Assembly (NCBI RefSeq): GCF_000403135.1
Contig: NZ_AQPN01000096.1
Location: 1-38,658, forward strand
DNA from: Arcticibacter svalbardensis MN12-7
GTDB taxonomy: Bacteria > Bacteroidota > Bacteroidia > Sphingobacteriales > Sphingobacteriaceae
Reading direction: 5' to 3'
DNA length: 38,658 nt
Every line of letters starts with the position of its first letter. Positions within the stretch are counted from its first letter, which is position 1. The position numbers and the translations under genes were made by a program. Below, in pieces: positions 28,010-38,579 of this stretch. The notes beneath the pieces were generated by a model. The model was not told the DNA's origin and did no database searches. It worked only from the letters and a program-made list of their open reading frames with translations.

Positions 28010-29187
28010 TCATGAAAATTTCTTCCTTAAATGAGCCATATCCTCCCCAATTTTAAAATCCAATATCTTCGCATAATGTTGAGTCATTTTTATGTTGGTA
28101 TGTCCTAGCATTTTCGAAACAGTTTCGATTGGCACTTTATTCATTTGCGTAACCGTGGTAGCGAATGTATGGCGGGCGATATGATAGGTCAGCTCTTTCT
28201 GTATACCGCAGAAATCGGCTATCTCCTTTAAATAAGCGTTCATCTTTTGTTTGCTTAATACTGGAAGCAACGTGTCATCTATTATACATTTCGGATGATC
28301 TTTATATTTTTCAATCACTTTCAACGCCGGAGGCAATAGTGGGATTCGCGATGCGATATCAGTTTTCTGCCGTTTTGTAAAAATCCACAGCTCACCATCT
28401 ACGCCTTTCACAATTTCGCTTGCTTTTAGTTTCTTAACATCCACATAAGCCAAACCTGTATAACAAGAAAAAAAAATATATCTCTCACTTGGGCAATCCT
28501 GTCAATTGAAAATTCTTTTGTTGCCAGCACTTCCAATTCCTCGGCAGATAAAAGTTTACCATTGGGTTAACCGTTATCCAACCGTTGGATAAACAAATTC
28601 TTACAATCTTCCCAAAGTTTTTGATGTATTTAACTGCTGAATTGTTTGCACAGTTTCGAACAGTACGTAAATAGAATTCGTATTCAGTTACAAACTCGTG
28701 GTCAATTTTTCTGATATCAAGATCGCTGACCTTGTATTTCCAGTTAAGAAATTCTCTGGTGTCTTTTAGAGATGTCTTGTAGCGCTCCAATGTTCCTTCC
28801 GCAAATTCCTTTCCTACTAAAGCCTCTACTTTTTTGTTTTGATCTTCAAAAACATCAAGAATTGTTCTTGTAGATTCTTTCTTTCCTAAGAATATGATCG
28901 GGGACGGCTTCTATAGTGACTTCCTCCGAATTTCTTTGCAGATACTCTTACGCATCATAAACTTTGATCTGGAACGGCTCAATAAACTTATTCAGATTTC
29001 TTACTGCTTCGCGATTTCCATTAATTCGTTCCGATTTTCTGCACAATCTTTCTGCTTCGCACTTGCGATTTAAGGAAATTTCTGTGCGCTTTCCCTTGAC
29101 AGAAATTCTTGCGTAAATAGGGATGGGACCGCTGGTGTGATTTTTAGAAATTTTAAGATGGAAATACAATTGAATCAAATTACTCAT
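28010..29187 (-). pseudogene. Tyrosine recombinase/integrase of Bacteroidota mobile-element type, broken
   Basis: Three pieces of one ~400-residue integrase are recognisable. 29187-28948: N-terminal arm-binding domain (MSNLIQLYFHLKISKNHTSGP, then IPIYARISVKGKRTEIS), ended by a TAA after KVYDA. The frame then reads through EYLQRNSEEVTIEAV, shifts, and continues as FLGKKESTRTILDVFEDQNKKVEALVGKEFAEGTLERYKTS. 28790-28485: SAM-like core-binding domain (FVTEYEFYLRTVRNCANNSA), shifted after NPMVN. 28453-28010: catalytic domain, entered after a further shift in a nine-base homopolymer; it keeps HIARHTFATT, MLGHTNIKMTQHYAKI with the H-x-x-R, H and Y residues. One nonsense and at least three indels make it inactive. 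It lies beside candidate attachment-site scars at 29437-29535. Confidence 0.88.
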
Positions 29188-29289
29188 GACTTTAGCTTTA
29201 TAAGTTAAAAAAAAATACTCTTACAGCTAACCAAAATCAAGATGTTTAATGAATGAATAGGGTGATAATCAAAATTTTACATTGTTTAG

Positions 29290-29334
29290 GTGGAGTCTTT
29301 TTGCCTGAGTGTCTTTACTCTCGATTTACTCCAC
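29290..29334. repeat. Inverted repeat upstream of the integrase pseudogene
   Basis: GTGGAGT (29290-29296) and ACTCCAC (29328-29334) flank an inner inverted repeat GAGT/ACTC (29307-29320). It lies ~100 bases upstream of the integrase start and could be an arm-type recombinase site or a cruciform. No gene is seen in 29188-29380. Confidence 0.4.
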
Positions 29335-29380
29335 TTTATACTGCTAATTTTTGAATATTTTGCCTGTTTTCGTAAAACAA

Positions 29381-29413
29381 AAAAGCCTGCAATTGTGTGA
29401 ATTTCAGGCTTTT
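29381..29413 (-). terminator. Terminator hairpin downstream of the minus-strand tRNA-like tail
   Basis: AAAAGCCTG and CAGGCTTTT form a 9-bp stem around 15 bases. On the minus strand it is followed by further T residues. It lies 23 bases after the minus-strand tRNA-like 3' end at 29453-29437, the usual position for a tRNA gene terminator. Confidence 0.7.
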
Positions 29414-29436
29414 GATAAAGTTTGATACGAATATCT

Positions 29437-29453
29437 GCGGAGAGTGGGGGATT
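29437..29453 (-). other. tRNA-Ser-like 3'-end fragment, possible attachment-site scar
   Basis: On the minus strand AATCCCCCACTCTCCGC resembles the T-stem 3' strand, acceptor 3' strand and discriminator of a serine tRNA. No anticodon or D arm is found upstream on the minus strand (29454-29520), so it is not a complete gene. Tyrosine integrases commonly use such 3' ends as att sites. Confidence 0.5.
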
Positions 29454-29518
29454 AGTATATTAACACTACATTGCAATCAATGGCAGTCAATCGTAATCAT
29501 CCAATATAATAAATATTG

Positions 29519-29535
29519 AATCCCTCCCTCTCCGC
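29519..29535 (+). other. tRNA-Ser-like 3'-end fragment on the opposite strand, possible attachment-site scar
   Basis: AATCCCTCCCTCTCCGC resembles the 3' end of a serine tRNA: T-stem 3' strand CCCTC, acceptor CCTCTCC, discriminator G. The bases before it (ATATTG) do not complete the T-loop and no tRNA body is present upstream. It forms an imperfect inverted repeat with 29437-29453. Confidence 0.5.
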
Positions 29536-29563
29536 TGGTACGATACTTATATCAAAGACAGTT

Positions 29564-29595
29564 AAGAGCCTGCAATCATCCGATTGCAGGCTCTT
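29564..29595 (+). terminator. Terminator hairpin after the plus-strand tRNA-like tail
   Basis: AAGAGCCTGCAATC and GATTGCAGGCTCTT form a perfect 14-bp stem with a 4-base loop (ATCC), followed by TGTGTTT. It shares the AGCCTGCAAT arm with the terminator at 29381-29413, suggesting that the two came from similar tRNA loci or from a rearranged duplication. Confidence 0.75.
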
Positions 29596-29815
29596 GTGTT
29601 TAAGTCAAAATCTTATTTTTATTTATTTGAACAAAAAGTCTAAATAGTTGAATTCTTAAAGACTATCTACGGATTAACCAACTTCGTTAGAGTAGGAATC
29701 ATTTACGATTCGACAAACCATCCGAATATATCACTCCTATCAATAGCATATTACCAAGAGAATTCTCAACCCAAAAAAGAAACGAATAGGTATTAACGCA
29801 CAAAAATTAAAGATA

Positions 29816-29848
29816 ATTGTGATCTGATTGCTAATTTATATACCTTAG
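29816..29848 (+). promoter_or_regulatory. Candidate promoter of the thiamin operon
   Basis: TTG at 29817-29819, a 21-base spacer and TACCTTAG (29841-29848; one mismatch to TAnnTTTG) would start transcription a few bases before the TPP aptamer at 29857. No gene is seen between 29596 and 29815. Confidence 0.5.
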
Positions 29849-29856
29849 TAAAACTT

Positions 29857-29925
29857 TAGGGGTGCGTTACGCTGAGAAATACCCTTTGAACCTGATGCAG
29901 TTAGTACTGCCGAAGGGAAAAGTGA
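29857..29925 (+). promoter_or_regulatory. TPP riboswitch (THI element) aptamer
   Basis: Binds thiamin pyrophosphate and shuts down the operon. The conserved blocks are all present: AGGGGTGC...GCTGAGA (29858-29877), ATACCCTTTGAACCTGAT (29879-29896), then CAGTTAGTACTG and CCGAAGGGAAA (29910-29920). The opening GGGGT pairs with the ACCC after GCTGAGAAAT (P3 side), and GGGAA closes P4/P5. It precedes thiS by about 70 bases. Confidence 0.95.
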
Positions 29926-29948
29926 AACAACTTCCAAAGGTTGTTTTT
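29925..29948 (+). terminator. Terminator in the riboswitch expression platform
   Basis: AAACAAC (29925-29931) and GTTGTTT (29940-29946) form a 7-bp stem with an 8-base loop, followed by a short T-run. It starts right after the aptamer, so TPP binding probably favours premature termination. The stem is AT-rich, so the strength is uncertain. Confidence 0.65.
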
Positions 29949-29993
29949 CCTTCCTTAATACGGGTGCATTCCTATCGTTAGAAATTCTGGCAA

Positions 29994-30197
29994 ATGGACA
30001 TTACCGTAAATCAAAAAACGTATTCTGTATCTGATGTTTGCTCCTTAGAGCAAATAATTAGCGTTGTTATGCAAGCTCAATGTAGCGGTATAGCTGTCGC
30101 TATTAATCAGGAAATTATATCCAAAAACAATTGGGAATCCCACTTCCTGAAATCTGGAGACCATATTATGATCATTAAAGCAACCCAAGGCGGATAA
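29994..30197 (+). CDS. thiS: Sulfur carrier protein ThiS
   Basis: Small ubiquitin-fold sulfur carrier for thiazole synthesis, 67 residues. It shows the ThiS pattern MDITVNQKTYSV...GIAVAINQEIISKNNW, DHIMIIKATQGG, with the essential C-terminal Gly-Gly that is adenylylated and thiocarboxylated. It is the first gene after the TPP riboswitch and 12 bases before thiC. The activating enzyme ThiF is not in this operon. Confidence 0.93.
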   Translation: MDITVNQKTYSVSDVCSLEQIISVVMQAQCSGIAVAINQEIISKNNWESHFLKSGDHIMIIKATQGG

Positions 30198-32092
<1,895 letters not shown>

Positions 32093-32094
32093 AC

Positions 32095-32691
32095 ATGAAG
32101 CTGATTGTAATTTCAAACCCGACCGAACTGGCTGCTGAAGCAAAAACCATTAACGCCTTGTTCGAATTAGGTTTGAAATGCTTTCATCTTCGGAAACCTC
32201 ATGGTGATATAAACAAGCTTAGGGATTTTTTAAAGCAAATTAACCCAATGTATTATCCACGAATTGCTCTGCATCAATATCATGAACTGGCAACCGAATT
32301 AGGAATAAAAAGACTTCATTTCACCGAGCAGGCTCGCCAAGATACCGGCACTGAAATGCTAGAAATGTATCGGGAACAAGGTTATATATTAAGTACCTCG
32401 ATCCATGAACTTAGTATTGTCAAAAGCTTAACTCATTTCGAGTATGCTTTTTATGGTCCAGTATTTAACAGTCTCTCGAAACCAGGTTATCAAGGTGTGC
32501 TTGCTGAAAATTTCAAACTCGAACATTCTGGCAGCTTAAAAATAATTGCTTTAGGCGGTATCACTCGATTGAATATAACAGCGATCCGTGATATGAATTT
32601 TGATGGTGCAGCATTCATTGGCACGATATGGAATGACCCTAAACATGCCATAGAAAATTTCAACTCATTAATCAATTATTTTAAACAATGA
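32095..32691 (+). CDS. ThiE/TenI-family protein, divergent thiamin phosphate synthase or thiazole tautomerase
   Basis: 198-residue TIM-barrel of the ThiE/TenI superfamily. Recognisable blocks: KLIVISNPT, LFELGLKCFHLRKP, RIALHQYHELATELGIKRLHFTE, ILSTSIHELSIVK, YAFYGPVFNSLSKPGYQG, LKIIALGGIT. The ThiE NDH/ADGVHLGQ loop is replaced by HQYHE...RLHF, so pyrophosphate-binding residues are not conserved; a TenI-like thiazole tautomerase role is more likely than synthase. It sits 2 bases after thiC and overlaps the next gene by ATGA, so translation is probably coupled. Bacteroidota thi operons often carry two such genes. Confidence 0.82.
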   Translation: MKLIVISNPTELAAEAKTINALFELGLKCFHLRKPHGDINKLRDFLKQINPMYYPRIALHQYHELATELGIKRLHFTEQARQDTGTEMLEMYREQGYILSTSIHELSIVKSLTHFEYAFYGPVFNSLSKPGYQGVLAENFKLEHSGSLKIIALGGITRLNITAIRDMNFDGAAFIGTIWNDPKHAIENFNSLINYFKQ

Positions 32692-33332
32692 AAATTGACC
32701 AACTACAGTATATATCGCAGCCTGCTGCTGATGGATCTCATCTAACAGCCATTAAAATAGCTTTGGAGGCAGGTTGCAAATGGATCCAACTCCGGATTAA
32801 AAACCAGTCTCCTGAAGAAATTAGACAATGCGCAATAGCAGCGCTAAAGCTCTGCAAGTTTCATGGAGCAAAATTAATCATAAATGATCACCCTGAAATA
32901 GCGCTAAGTATCGGTGCCGATGGTGTTCATCTGGGTTTAGAAGACATGCCGGTAACTCTGGCACGTAAGGTTGTAGGTAAAGATATGCTCATTGGAGGAA
33001 CGGCCAACACTTTTCAACAGGTTCAACAACGCATGACAGAGGGTGTTGATTACATTGGGTTAGGCCCATTTCGATTCACAACAACCAAAGAGAAACTAAG
33101 CCCCATATTAGGTCTGCATGGGTATACCGGTATCTTGAAACAAATGAATGAAGCCCAAATTAGTATTCCTGTGATCGCAATTGGTGGTATAGTAGCCGAT
33201 GATCTTCAGGAAATCGGGAAAACAGGCGTTCATGGCGTAGCTCTATCTGGAGCCATTACTTTCTCTGAAAACAGGAAACAAATCATTAAACAAGTTTATG
33301 CAATCAAAAGAATCGATGTTGAAAATAGCTGA
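32688..33332 (+). CDS. thiE: Thiamin-phosphate synthase ThiE
   Basis: Joins HMP-PP and thiazole phosphate to thiamin phosphate. 214 residues with all main ThiE blocks: [82 protein letters not shown] and [11 protein letters not shown]. The N-D-x-x-x-x-A and ADGVHLG phosphate/substrate sites are intact, unlike in the preceding gene. The start ATG overlaps the preceding stop (ATGA). Its 3' end overlaps the thiG start. Confidence 0.93.
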   Translation: MKIDQLQYISQPAADGSHLTAIKIALEAGCKWIQLRIKNQSPEEIRQCAIAALKLCKFHGAKLIINDHPEIALSIGADGVHLGLEDMPVTLARKVVGKDMLIGGTANTFQQVQQRMTEGVDYIGLGPFRFTTTKEKLSPILGLHGYTGILKQMNEAQISIPVIAIGGIVADDLQEIGKTGVHGVALSGAITFSENRKQIIKQVYAIKRIDVENS

Positions 33333-34083
33333 AAGAACCTTCAATTCCCGCCTGTTTACCGGAACTGGTAAATTTAGCTCTGCCGCAGTGATGGAGGAAG
33401 CTTTCCTAGCCTCTGGCTCTGAACTGGTGACAGTGGCACTCAAACGTGTGGACGTAAAGAAACAGGATCAGGATGATTTTGTTGTCCGGCTAAAATACCC
33501 TCATATCCACTTGTTACCCAATACTTCAGGAGTACGCAATGCCAAGGAAGCTGTCTTTGCCGCTCAACTGGCAAGAGAAGCATTGGAAACAAATTGGATT
33601 AAACTAGAGATTCATCCAGATCCCAAATACTTAATGCCCGATCCGATTGAAACGTTAAAAGCAACAGAAGAATTGTCTAAAATGGGCTTTATTGTATTGC
33701 CCTATATTCATGCCGATCCTGTTCTTTGTAAAAGGCTGGAGGATGCAGGAACCGCTGCAGTGATGCCTTTAGGCTCTCCAATCGGTAGTAACAAAGGCTT
33801 GAAGACAATCGACTTCCTTGAAATTATTATCAGTCAAAGCCATGTTCCAGTTATTGTTGATGCTGGTATCGGCTCTCCATCTGATGCCGCTTGGGCAATG
33901 GAGATTGGTGCTGATGCTGTGCTGGTGAACACGGCTATTGCTGTTTCCCAAAATCCGGTATTAATGGCTCAGGCATTTAAATTAGCCGTAGAGTCTGGAA
34001 GAATGGCTTTTGAAGCCAGACTCGCCAGTCCGGTAAATTATGCCGTTGCAAGTAGTCCCTTAACCTCCTTTTTAGATGAATAA
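33316..34083 (+). CDS. thiG: Thiazole synthase ThiG
   Basis: Builds the thiazole phosphate ring from DXP, dehydroglycine and ThiS thiocarboxylate. From this start 255 residues. Family motifs: [68 protein letters not shown] (Schiff-base Lys probably in WIKLEI), [46 protein letters not shown] and GRMAFEA. The ATG at 33316 starts at MLKIAERTF, where the family usually starts; an ATG at 33298 is an alternative. It overlaps thiE by 17 bases and thiH by 8. Confidence 0.94.
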   Translation: MLKIAERTFNSRLFTGTGKFSSAAVMEEAFLASGSELVTVALKRVDVKKQDQDDFVVRLKYPHIHLLPNTSGVRNAKEAVFAAQLAREALETNWIKLEIHPDPKYLMPDPIETLKATEELSKMGFIVLPYIHADPVLCKRLEDAGTAAVMPLGSPIGSNKGLKTIDFLEIIISQSHVPVIVDAGIGSPSDAAWAMEIGADAVLVNTAIAVSQNPVLMAQAFKLAVESGRMAFEARLASPVNYAVASSPLTSFLDE

Positions 34084-35191
34084 CTTTACAACTATTTTCA
34101 AAACCTTCGACTGGGAAGAAACGAAGAGTAGCATTTATGCTAAAACTAGTCAGGATGTCGAAAGAGCCCTGTCTACGCAAAAACGTACATTGGAAGACTT
34201 CAAAGCGCTTATCTCTCCCGCGGCAACTGCTTATCTGGAACAAATGGCAACCATTAGTCAGCAGTTAACCCAGAAACGTTTTGGCAAAGTAGTACAGTTG
34301 TATGTGCCCCTTTACCTCTCCAATGAATGCAACAATATTTGTACCTATTGTGGTTTTAGTTACGATAATAAAGTCAGACGTAAAACCCTCTCTAACATGG
34401 AAATTATGCAGGAAGTAGCTGTAATCAAGAAAATGGGGTATGATCATATTCTTTTGGTTACCGGAGAAGCGAATCAAACCGTTCATGTAGACTATTTTAA
34501 AAAAGTACTTGATTTGATTCGTCCGTATTTCGCTAATATCGCTATGGAAGTGCAACCACTCGATACGGAAGATTATCAACAGCTTACTCCGTATGGGTTA
34601 AATACAGTATTGGTTTATCAAGAGACATATCATCAGGAGGATTACAAGAAACACCATCCCAAAGGGAAGAAGTCTAATTTTGAATATCGCTTGGAGACAC
34701 CGGATCGACTCGGAAGGGCTGGGATCCATAAAATGGGCCTGGGTGTTTTAATAGGGCTGGAAGACTGGCGTACCGATTCATTTTTTACAGCCATGCACTT
34801 AGATTATCTGGAGAAGAAATATTGGCAAAGCAAATACAGTCTTTCTTTCCCAAGACTAAGACCCTTCAGCGGTGGTTTGGAACCCAAAGTGACGATGAAC
34901 GATCGTGAGCTAGTGCAATTAATCTGTGCGTACCGGTTGTTCAATGAAGAAGTAGAACTCTCCATTTCCACCAGGGAATCTCCTGCTTTCAGAAATAACA
35001 TCATCAGGCTAGGTATAACTTCAATAAGTGCAGGATCTAAAACCAATCCGGGAGGTTACGCAGTAGAGCCTGAATCACTAGAACAATTTGAAATTAGCGA
35101 TGAGCGAAGTCCTCAGGAAATAGCGCAGATCATAAGGGCACAGGGATATGAACCCGTTTGGAAAGATTGGGACAATAGTTTGGCTTTTTAG
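34076..35191 (+). CDS. thiH: 2-iminoacetate synthase ThiH
   Basis: Radical SAM tyrosine lyase supplying dehydroglycine to ThiG. 371 residues. The CxxxCxxC cluster motif is in [17 protein letters not shown] (C85, C89, C92). Also ThiH-like: [108 protein letters not shown]. Last gene of the operon: the following DNA is a minus-strand pseudogene, and no thiF follows. Confidence 0.94.
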   Translation: MNNFTTIFKTFDWEETKSSIYAKTSQDVERALSTQKRTLEDFKALISPAATAYLEQMATISQQLTQKRFGKVVQLYVPLYLSNECNNICTYCGFSYDNKVRRKTLSNMEIMQEVAVIKKMGYDHILLVTGEANQTVHVDYFKKVLDLIRPYFANIAMEVQPLDTEDYQQLTPYGLNTVLVYQETYHQEDYKKHHPKGKKSNFEYRLETPDRLGRAGIHKMGLGVLIGLEDWRTDSFFTAMHLDYLEKKYWQSKYSLSFPRLRPFSGGLEPKVTMNDRELVQLICAYRLFNEEVELSISTRESPAFRNNIIRLGITSISAGSKTNPGGYAVEPESLEQFEISDERSPQEIAQIIRAQGYEPVWKDWDNSLAF

Positions 35192-35198
35192 CTATTTT

Positions 35199-35952
35199 CT
35201 ATTGCCCTTGTTGTTTTTTAAATGTATTAGCAACTTCCAACATTGGGGCTACCCAAATATCTTTCTCTCTTTTCTTTAAATAGTCAAGTAATTAACGGTG
35301 CTCGTCTAAGCTTACATTAAATGAATGCTCGCTACCAACACCTTGAAATAGGAAAACAATCAATGACCCGGCTTTTCGGCTTCTTCAACCTGGAATTTCA
35401 TTTGCGCTACAGTACTGTTGTTCTGGCTAAAAGCATTCACATTTGAAAGGTCTATATCTTTTATTTGAGGATATCCGGGTACTACACCTCTTGCGGCAAT
35501 AAAGTCATTCTTTAAAAGATTGTAAAAAACGGTATCTCCAATCATAAGGTCGCCGCAAGGATAAGCAAATGTTCGCTCTGACTTGCCGTCGATCGCTTTG
35601 AGCAATGTATTGGTTACCCGGATCTCATTTACAGCTCTGGCCACCGAATATCGTGACAAATTATTTACTTGAGTAACAAAGCCTCTTCCTGGCAATGTGC
35701 CGTCACAAGGGTAGTTTAAGGAGTGGTTACCTAATTCATGACCTTGCTTGAGGCCGCGCGCCATTCGCTTATTCTTTCAGCTAACACAGGCGCTGAACCT
35801 ATAACCTTGTCCAAATGTACATTCAACGCATCATCATAAGTTAGTACAACAGCGCATTTTTTCCTTTCCCAGTTTCTGCTTTCCACCTGCGCATAACAAA
35901 AGCTGTTGATTACCAAAGCCAAACTTAAGATCAGTATGTTTTTAAAATTCAT
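35199..35952 (-). pseudogene. Polysaccharide deacetylase-like protein, internally deleted and frameshifted
   Basis: The 5' part (35952-35731) has a signal peptide (MNFKNILILSLALVINSFCYAQ) and the NodB-type start CAVVLTYDDALNVHLDKVI, then jumps to GSAPVLAERISEWRAA, with about 15 residues missing as judged by family memory. A frame change leads to QGHELGNHSLNYPCDGTLPGR, ERTFAYPCGDLMIGDTVFY and AARGVVPGYPQI (to 35360). Past another stop the third piece reads SLIVFLFQGVGSEHSFNVSLDEHR, stop, LLDYLKKREKDIWVAPMLEVANTFKKQ (to 35199). The family removes acetyl groups from glycans or acts on similar substrates. It is inactive here: one deletion, two frameshifts and one internal stop. Confidence 0.85.
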
Positions 35953-35996
35953 TTCTAGTGTTTGTTTTTAATGATTTTTCGGCATATCAGCAGATG

Positions 35997-36130
35997 CTAA
36001 AATTTGATACTGTTTATTGTAATTAGAAAAACATCATTTTGTCGAATGTTCAACTGCTTTTCCAGCTTACCTGAAGCATTTACTGTTACTGTCGTTTGTT
36101 GTATTGGTTTATCGTTATTCTGCTTCTTGA
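35997..36130 (-). pseudogene. Short C-terminal scrap of an exported or carbohydrate-related protein
   Basis: The minus strand reads KKQNNDKPIQQTTVTVNASG, then KLEKQLNIRQNDVFLITINSIKF before a TAG (35999-35997). The alternating pattern resembles a C-terminal beta-sandwich of a glycosidase, but there is no upstream body; it abuts a terminator. It may be the end of a gene once upstream of the deacetylase. The assignment is speculative. Confidence 0.3.
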
Positions 36131-36131
36131 T

Positions 36132-36168
36132 AAAAAGGCTTCAAACTGGAAAACTTGAAGCCTTTTTA
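36132..36168. terminator. Bidirectional intrinsic terminator
   Basis: AAAAAGGCTTCAA and TTGAAGCCTTTTT form a perfect 13-bp stem around 10 bases, with T-runs on both strands. It follows the minus-strand lipoprotein gene at 36213-36692 and would end its transcript. Confidence 0.85.
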
Positions 36169-36212
36169 TTATTCAATTACCTGGAATAAGAAGTATTACC
36201 AAAATAGTTCTG

Positions 36213-36692
36213 TTATTCCTTTTTACATTCCCCCAAATTAAACTTGAATCTTCCCTTATCAAAGTCTATAGGTATACCTTTAACAAAGTACGATTTTCCT
36301 AATGATGTTTCTATGGCACCTACACCAAGAATCAATTGATTATCTTTCTTTAAAAATGCCAGAGGGTTTTTAAACTTATTTGCCTTATTTGTCCCAACGG
36401 CGTAGCTATAATCAACAAATAAGGTATCACCACTATACTTTCCCTGAACTATACCTTCATTCTTGGGACTTTTTGTGAAATTAATCACTAAACTTCCATC
36501 AATTTTACCGCTGCTTAACTCTTTAATATCTAAAAAGGCAGTATCCTTTCCATCAACAGCAACATAACATTGGCGGCTAATCATTGAGTCCTTCACTGTA
36601 GCTGAAGTACTATCCGTTTGTTTCGGATTCTGATTACAACTTATTAATAATGGCAAAGCCATCAATACATAATAAAGGTTTGATTTTTTCAT
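36213..36692 (-). CDS. Small lipoprotein of unknown function
   Basis: 159 residues. Signal peptide with lipobox LLISC (Cys19), followed by a low-complexity linker (NQNPKQTDSTSATVKD) and a beta-rich domain: CYVAVDGKDTAFLDIKELSSGKIDGSLVINF, GIVQGKYSGDTLFVDYSY, FKNPLAFLKKDNQLILGVG, FDKGRFKFNLGECKKE. Similar small proteins are common in Sphingobacteriaceae, but I know of no function. It is intact while its neighbours on both sides are pseudogenes. Confidence 0.8.
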   Translation of the reverse strand: MKKSNLYYVLMALPLLISCNQNPKQTDSTSATVKDSMISRQCYVAVDGKDTAFLDIKELSSGKIDGSLVINFTKSPKNEGIVQGKYSGDTLFVDYSYAVGTNKANKFKNPLAFLKKDNQLILGVGAIETSLGKSYFVKGIPIDFDKGRFKFNLGECKKE

Positions 36693-36909
36693 AACTGTAT
36701 TATTAACCCTGTTAATTCAAGGTAAAACTAATATATTTGTATAGAATTACAGGAACCGCTTTGTAAAAATACCTTGATCAAAGCACAATTTCCTTATAAT
36801 TAACTTACTTTGTACCCATAGAAAGGACCGGATAATTATAAGGTCTTCTTTCCAAGTTAACCTGATAACACGTTCATCCCTATTAAAAATTATAAAATTA
36901 ACAGACAGT

Positions 36910-37982
36910 TTATGGAAGAATGAACCACGTGAACTCCGCTATAAACCAGATGGAAAAGGATTTATTAATCATCAACGGGAATCGTCTTTTTACACGAGCC
37001 CTTTATGGAACACATACCGCTTTTAGAATAGAGACCGGAGAAAGGCCCGAAATCGCTTTATATGCCCGGTATGGGAGGTAATTTTAAATTAGGTATTGAA
37101 TAACGGTATCAGCAAATGGCTTACTCAAGGGCAGACAATCACTGCTGCACAGGGCCAGGTAAAAGTAATTACCGTAAATGGTCAGCCGGCTAAATGGATC
37201 AATATTTCATCGTCAGCAGGTAAACCTCTAATCGAGCTGAGCGTCAAAGCGTTACACTCAAAGGCAAGAACGTCAACAGCAAGGAATTTCGTTTGCAAAA
37301 TAATACCGATACTGATCTACTTGTCACAGTTCGTGTAAATCGCTATCAAACGACAGTTCCAATTCCGACCGGCAAAACGTCACTTTCGATAAGCATTCCT
37401 TCCGCACAGTTGATCATAGGAACCAATGAGGTTAAAATAAGTATCCCTGGTGGAGAAACAATAGTAGAACATTTGATATCCAAAGGATCAGAGCATTCTT
37501 CTTTCCGGAAAAGCCACATACCTCTGGTTACTTATGACAGGATCTACAAATCCAATGCAAAGTCAAATGAATAACGGAATTATAGTAGTAGATTATACCA
37601 ACGGAACAAGCGATACCCCCTTGCAATACGGAATCCACAAACCTGGTGGCCAACAGAGTAGGGTTATTATACAGATGGGTTTGCCTTTAAACTGAAACAG
37701 CCATGCCCTATAAAGGTGCATTTGAAAACTGGAGTGATCATTTCAGGTGAAGAATCACTACTCACTTTCAACGGAAAAGAAATAGATGGCGGTGCAGCTA
37801 CTGTTATGGATCTTCCGCTTGATCCGAATAAAGTATTAAAAAGCCTTACCTTAAAGACACTGACAAATGACGTCGTTGTAGGATTGATGGCGGCCACACT
37901 TATGAGGAAAATTCAAATTAGCAGAACTATTCAGCAGCAATTCATAGATATGTTTAAAAAGAAAGCATTTATCGAAAAATAA
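36910..37982 (+). pseudogene. DUF4450-like carbohydrate-locus protein, heavily deleted remnant
   Basis: Pieces of one large protein appear in shifting frames: LWKNEPRELRYKPDGK (36910-), DLLIINGNRLFTRALYGTHT, AFRIETGERPEIALY, MPGMGGNFKLGIE, NGISKWLTQGQTITAAQGQV, then C-terminal segments (FRLQNNTDTDLLVTVRVNRY; VDYTNGTSDTPLQYGIHKPG; VDYTN block end; LPLDPNKVLKSLTLKTLTND). The N-terminal G-N-R-x-F-x-RALYG-x-x-T-A-F-R motif and the LPLDP...SLT end are what I recall of DUF4450 proteins, which exceed 1000 residues. Here ~350 codons remain with several indels and a big internal deletion. The family name is from memory and moderately sure. Confidence 0.6.
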
Positions 37983-38064
37983 AAACCGAAATTTGATTTA
38001 AGAGAATAAAAAAGACGCGTTTAAATAAATTCGTCTTAATACCTGACCCCTAATCTTTGTAAAT

Positions 38065-38499
38065 ATGAAAAAAAGCATTTTGTTCCTATTTGTTCCTTTT
38101 TTGATCCAATCCTGTAGTTCTTCCGGCAGCTACAAGGATGTGATGGATGAGGTGTTAAAAATTCATGATAAAGTAATGATGGATAGTGAATTGGCCATCA
38201 GAAACAGAATGAAGCTGGATACGCTATCTTCAAACCTGGGTAGCCTTGCTAAAATAAAGCCAAATCTGGATACTATGCAAGCTTCCAAAAAAATACAACA
38301 ACTGAAGGCAGAATTAGATCAGGCAGACAGTAAAATGAATGCCTGGATGAAAGGGTTTGAAGTCGAACCCGGTAAAAAATCAAATGACGAGGCAGTTGCT
38401 TATTATAAAGAAGAGGAAAAAAAGATTAAGGCATTGGATAATCTTTTTCAAAAAGTGATCAAACAATCTGATGACTTTCTTGCCGAAGTAAAAAAATAA
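38065..38499 (+). CDS. Small lipoprotein with helical/coiled-coil domain, unknown function
   Basis: 144 residues. Signal peptide with lipobox LIQSC (Cys17). The mature part is strongly helical, with heptad-like charge patterns (DVMDEVLKIHDKVMMDSELA, KKIQQLKAELDQADSKMNAW, YYKEEEKKIKALDNLFQKVI), so a coiled-coil periplasmic lipoprotein is likely. A 6-bp weak hairpin precedes it. No role can be read from the neighbours. Confidence 0.8.
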   Translation: MKKSILFLFVPFLIQSCSSSGSYKDVMDEVLKIHDKVMMDSELAIRNRMKLDTLSSNLGSLAKIKPNLDTMQASKKIQQLKAELDQADSKMNAWMKGFEVEPGKKSNDEAVAYYKEEEKKIKALDNLFQKVIKQSDDFLAEVKK

Positions 38500-38523
38500 T
38501 AAGTTCATCAACCTTTTTATCAT

Positions 38524-38567
38524 GTAAGATGAAGTAGATCATAGTGTTACAAACTGCTTCATCTTAC
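38524..38567. terminator. Hairpin between convergent genes
   Basis: GTAAGATGAAGTAG and CTGCTTCATCTTAC pair over 14 bp with one G-T mismatch around a 16-base loop. It lies between the 38065 lipoprotein gene and a minus-strand gene entering from the right edge. No T-run follows on either strand, so it may be a Rho-type or 3'-protecting structure. Confidence 0.5.
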
Positions 38568-38579
38568 AGCTAATCATTA

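Noticed and set aside
29437-29535. Complete tRNA gene
   Set aside because: Only 3' tails are present; no D arm, anticodon arm or 5' acceptor strand was found on either strand.
36004-36189. 61-codon plus-strand reading frame
   Set aside because: Its antisense strand reads more like a real protein tail and its 3' part runs through a terminator hairpin.
38012-38037. AAGACG/CGTCTT hairpin as a terminator
   Set aside because: Only 6 bp; a T-run exists only on the minus strand, where no gene ends; no support.
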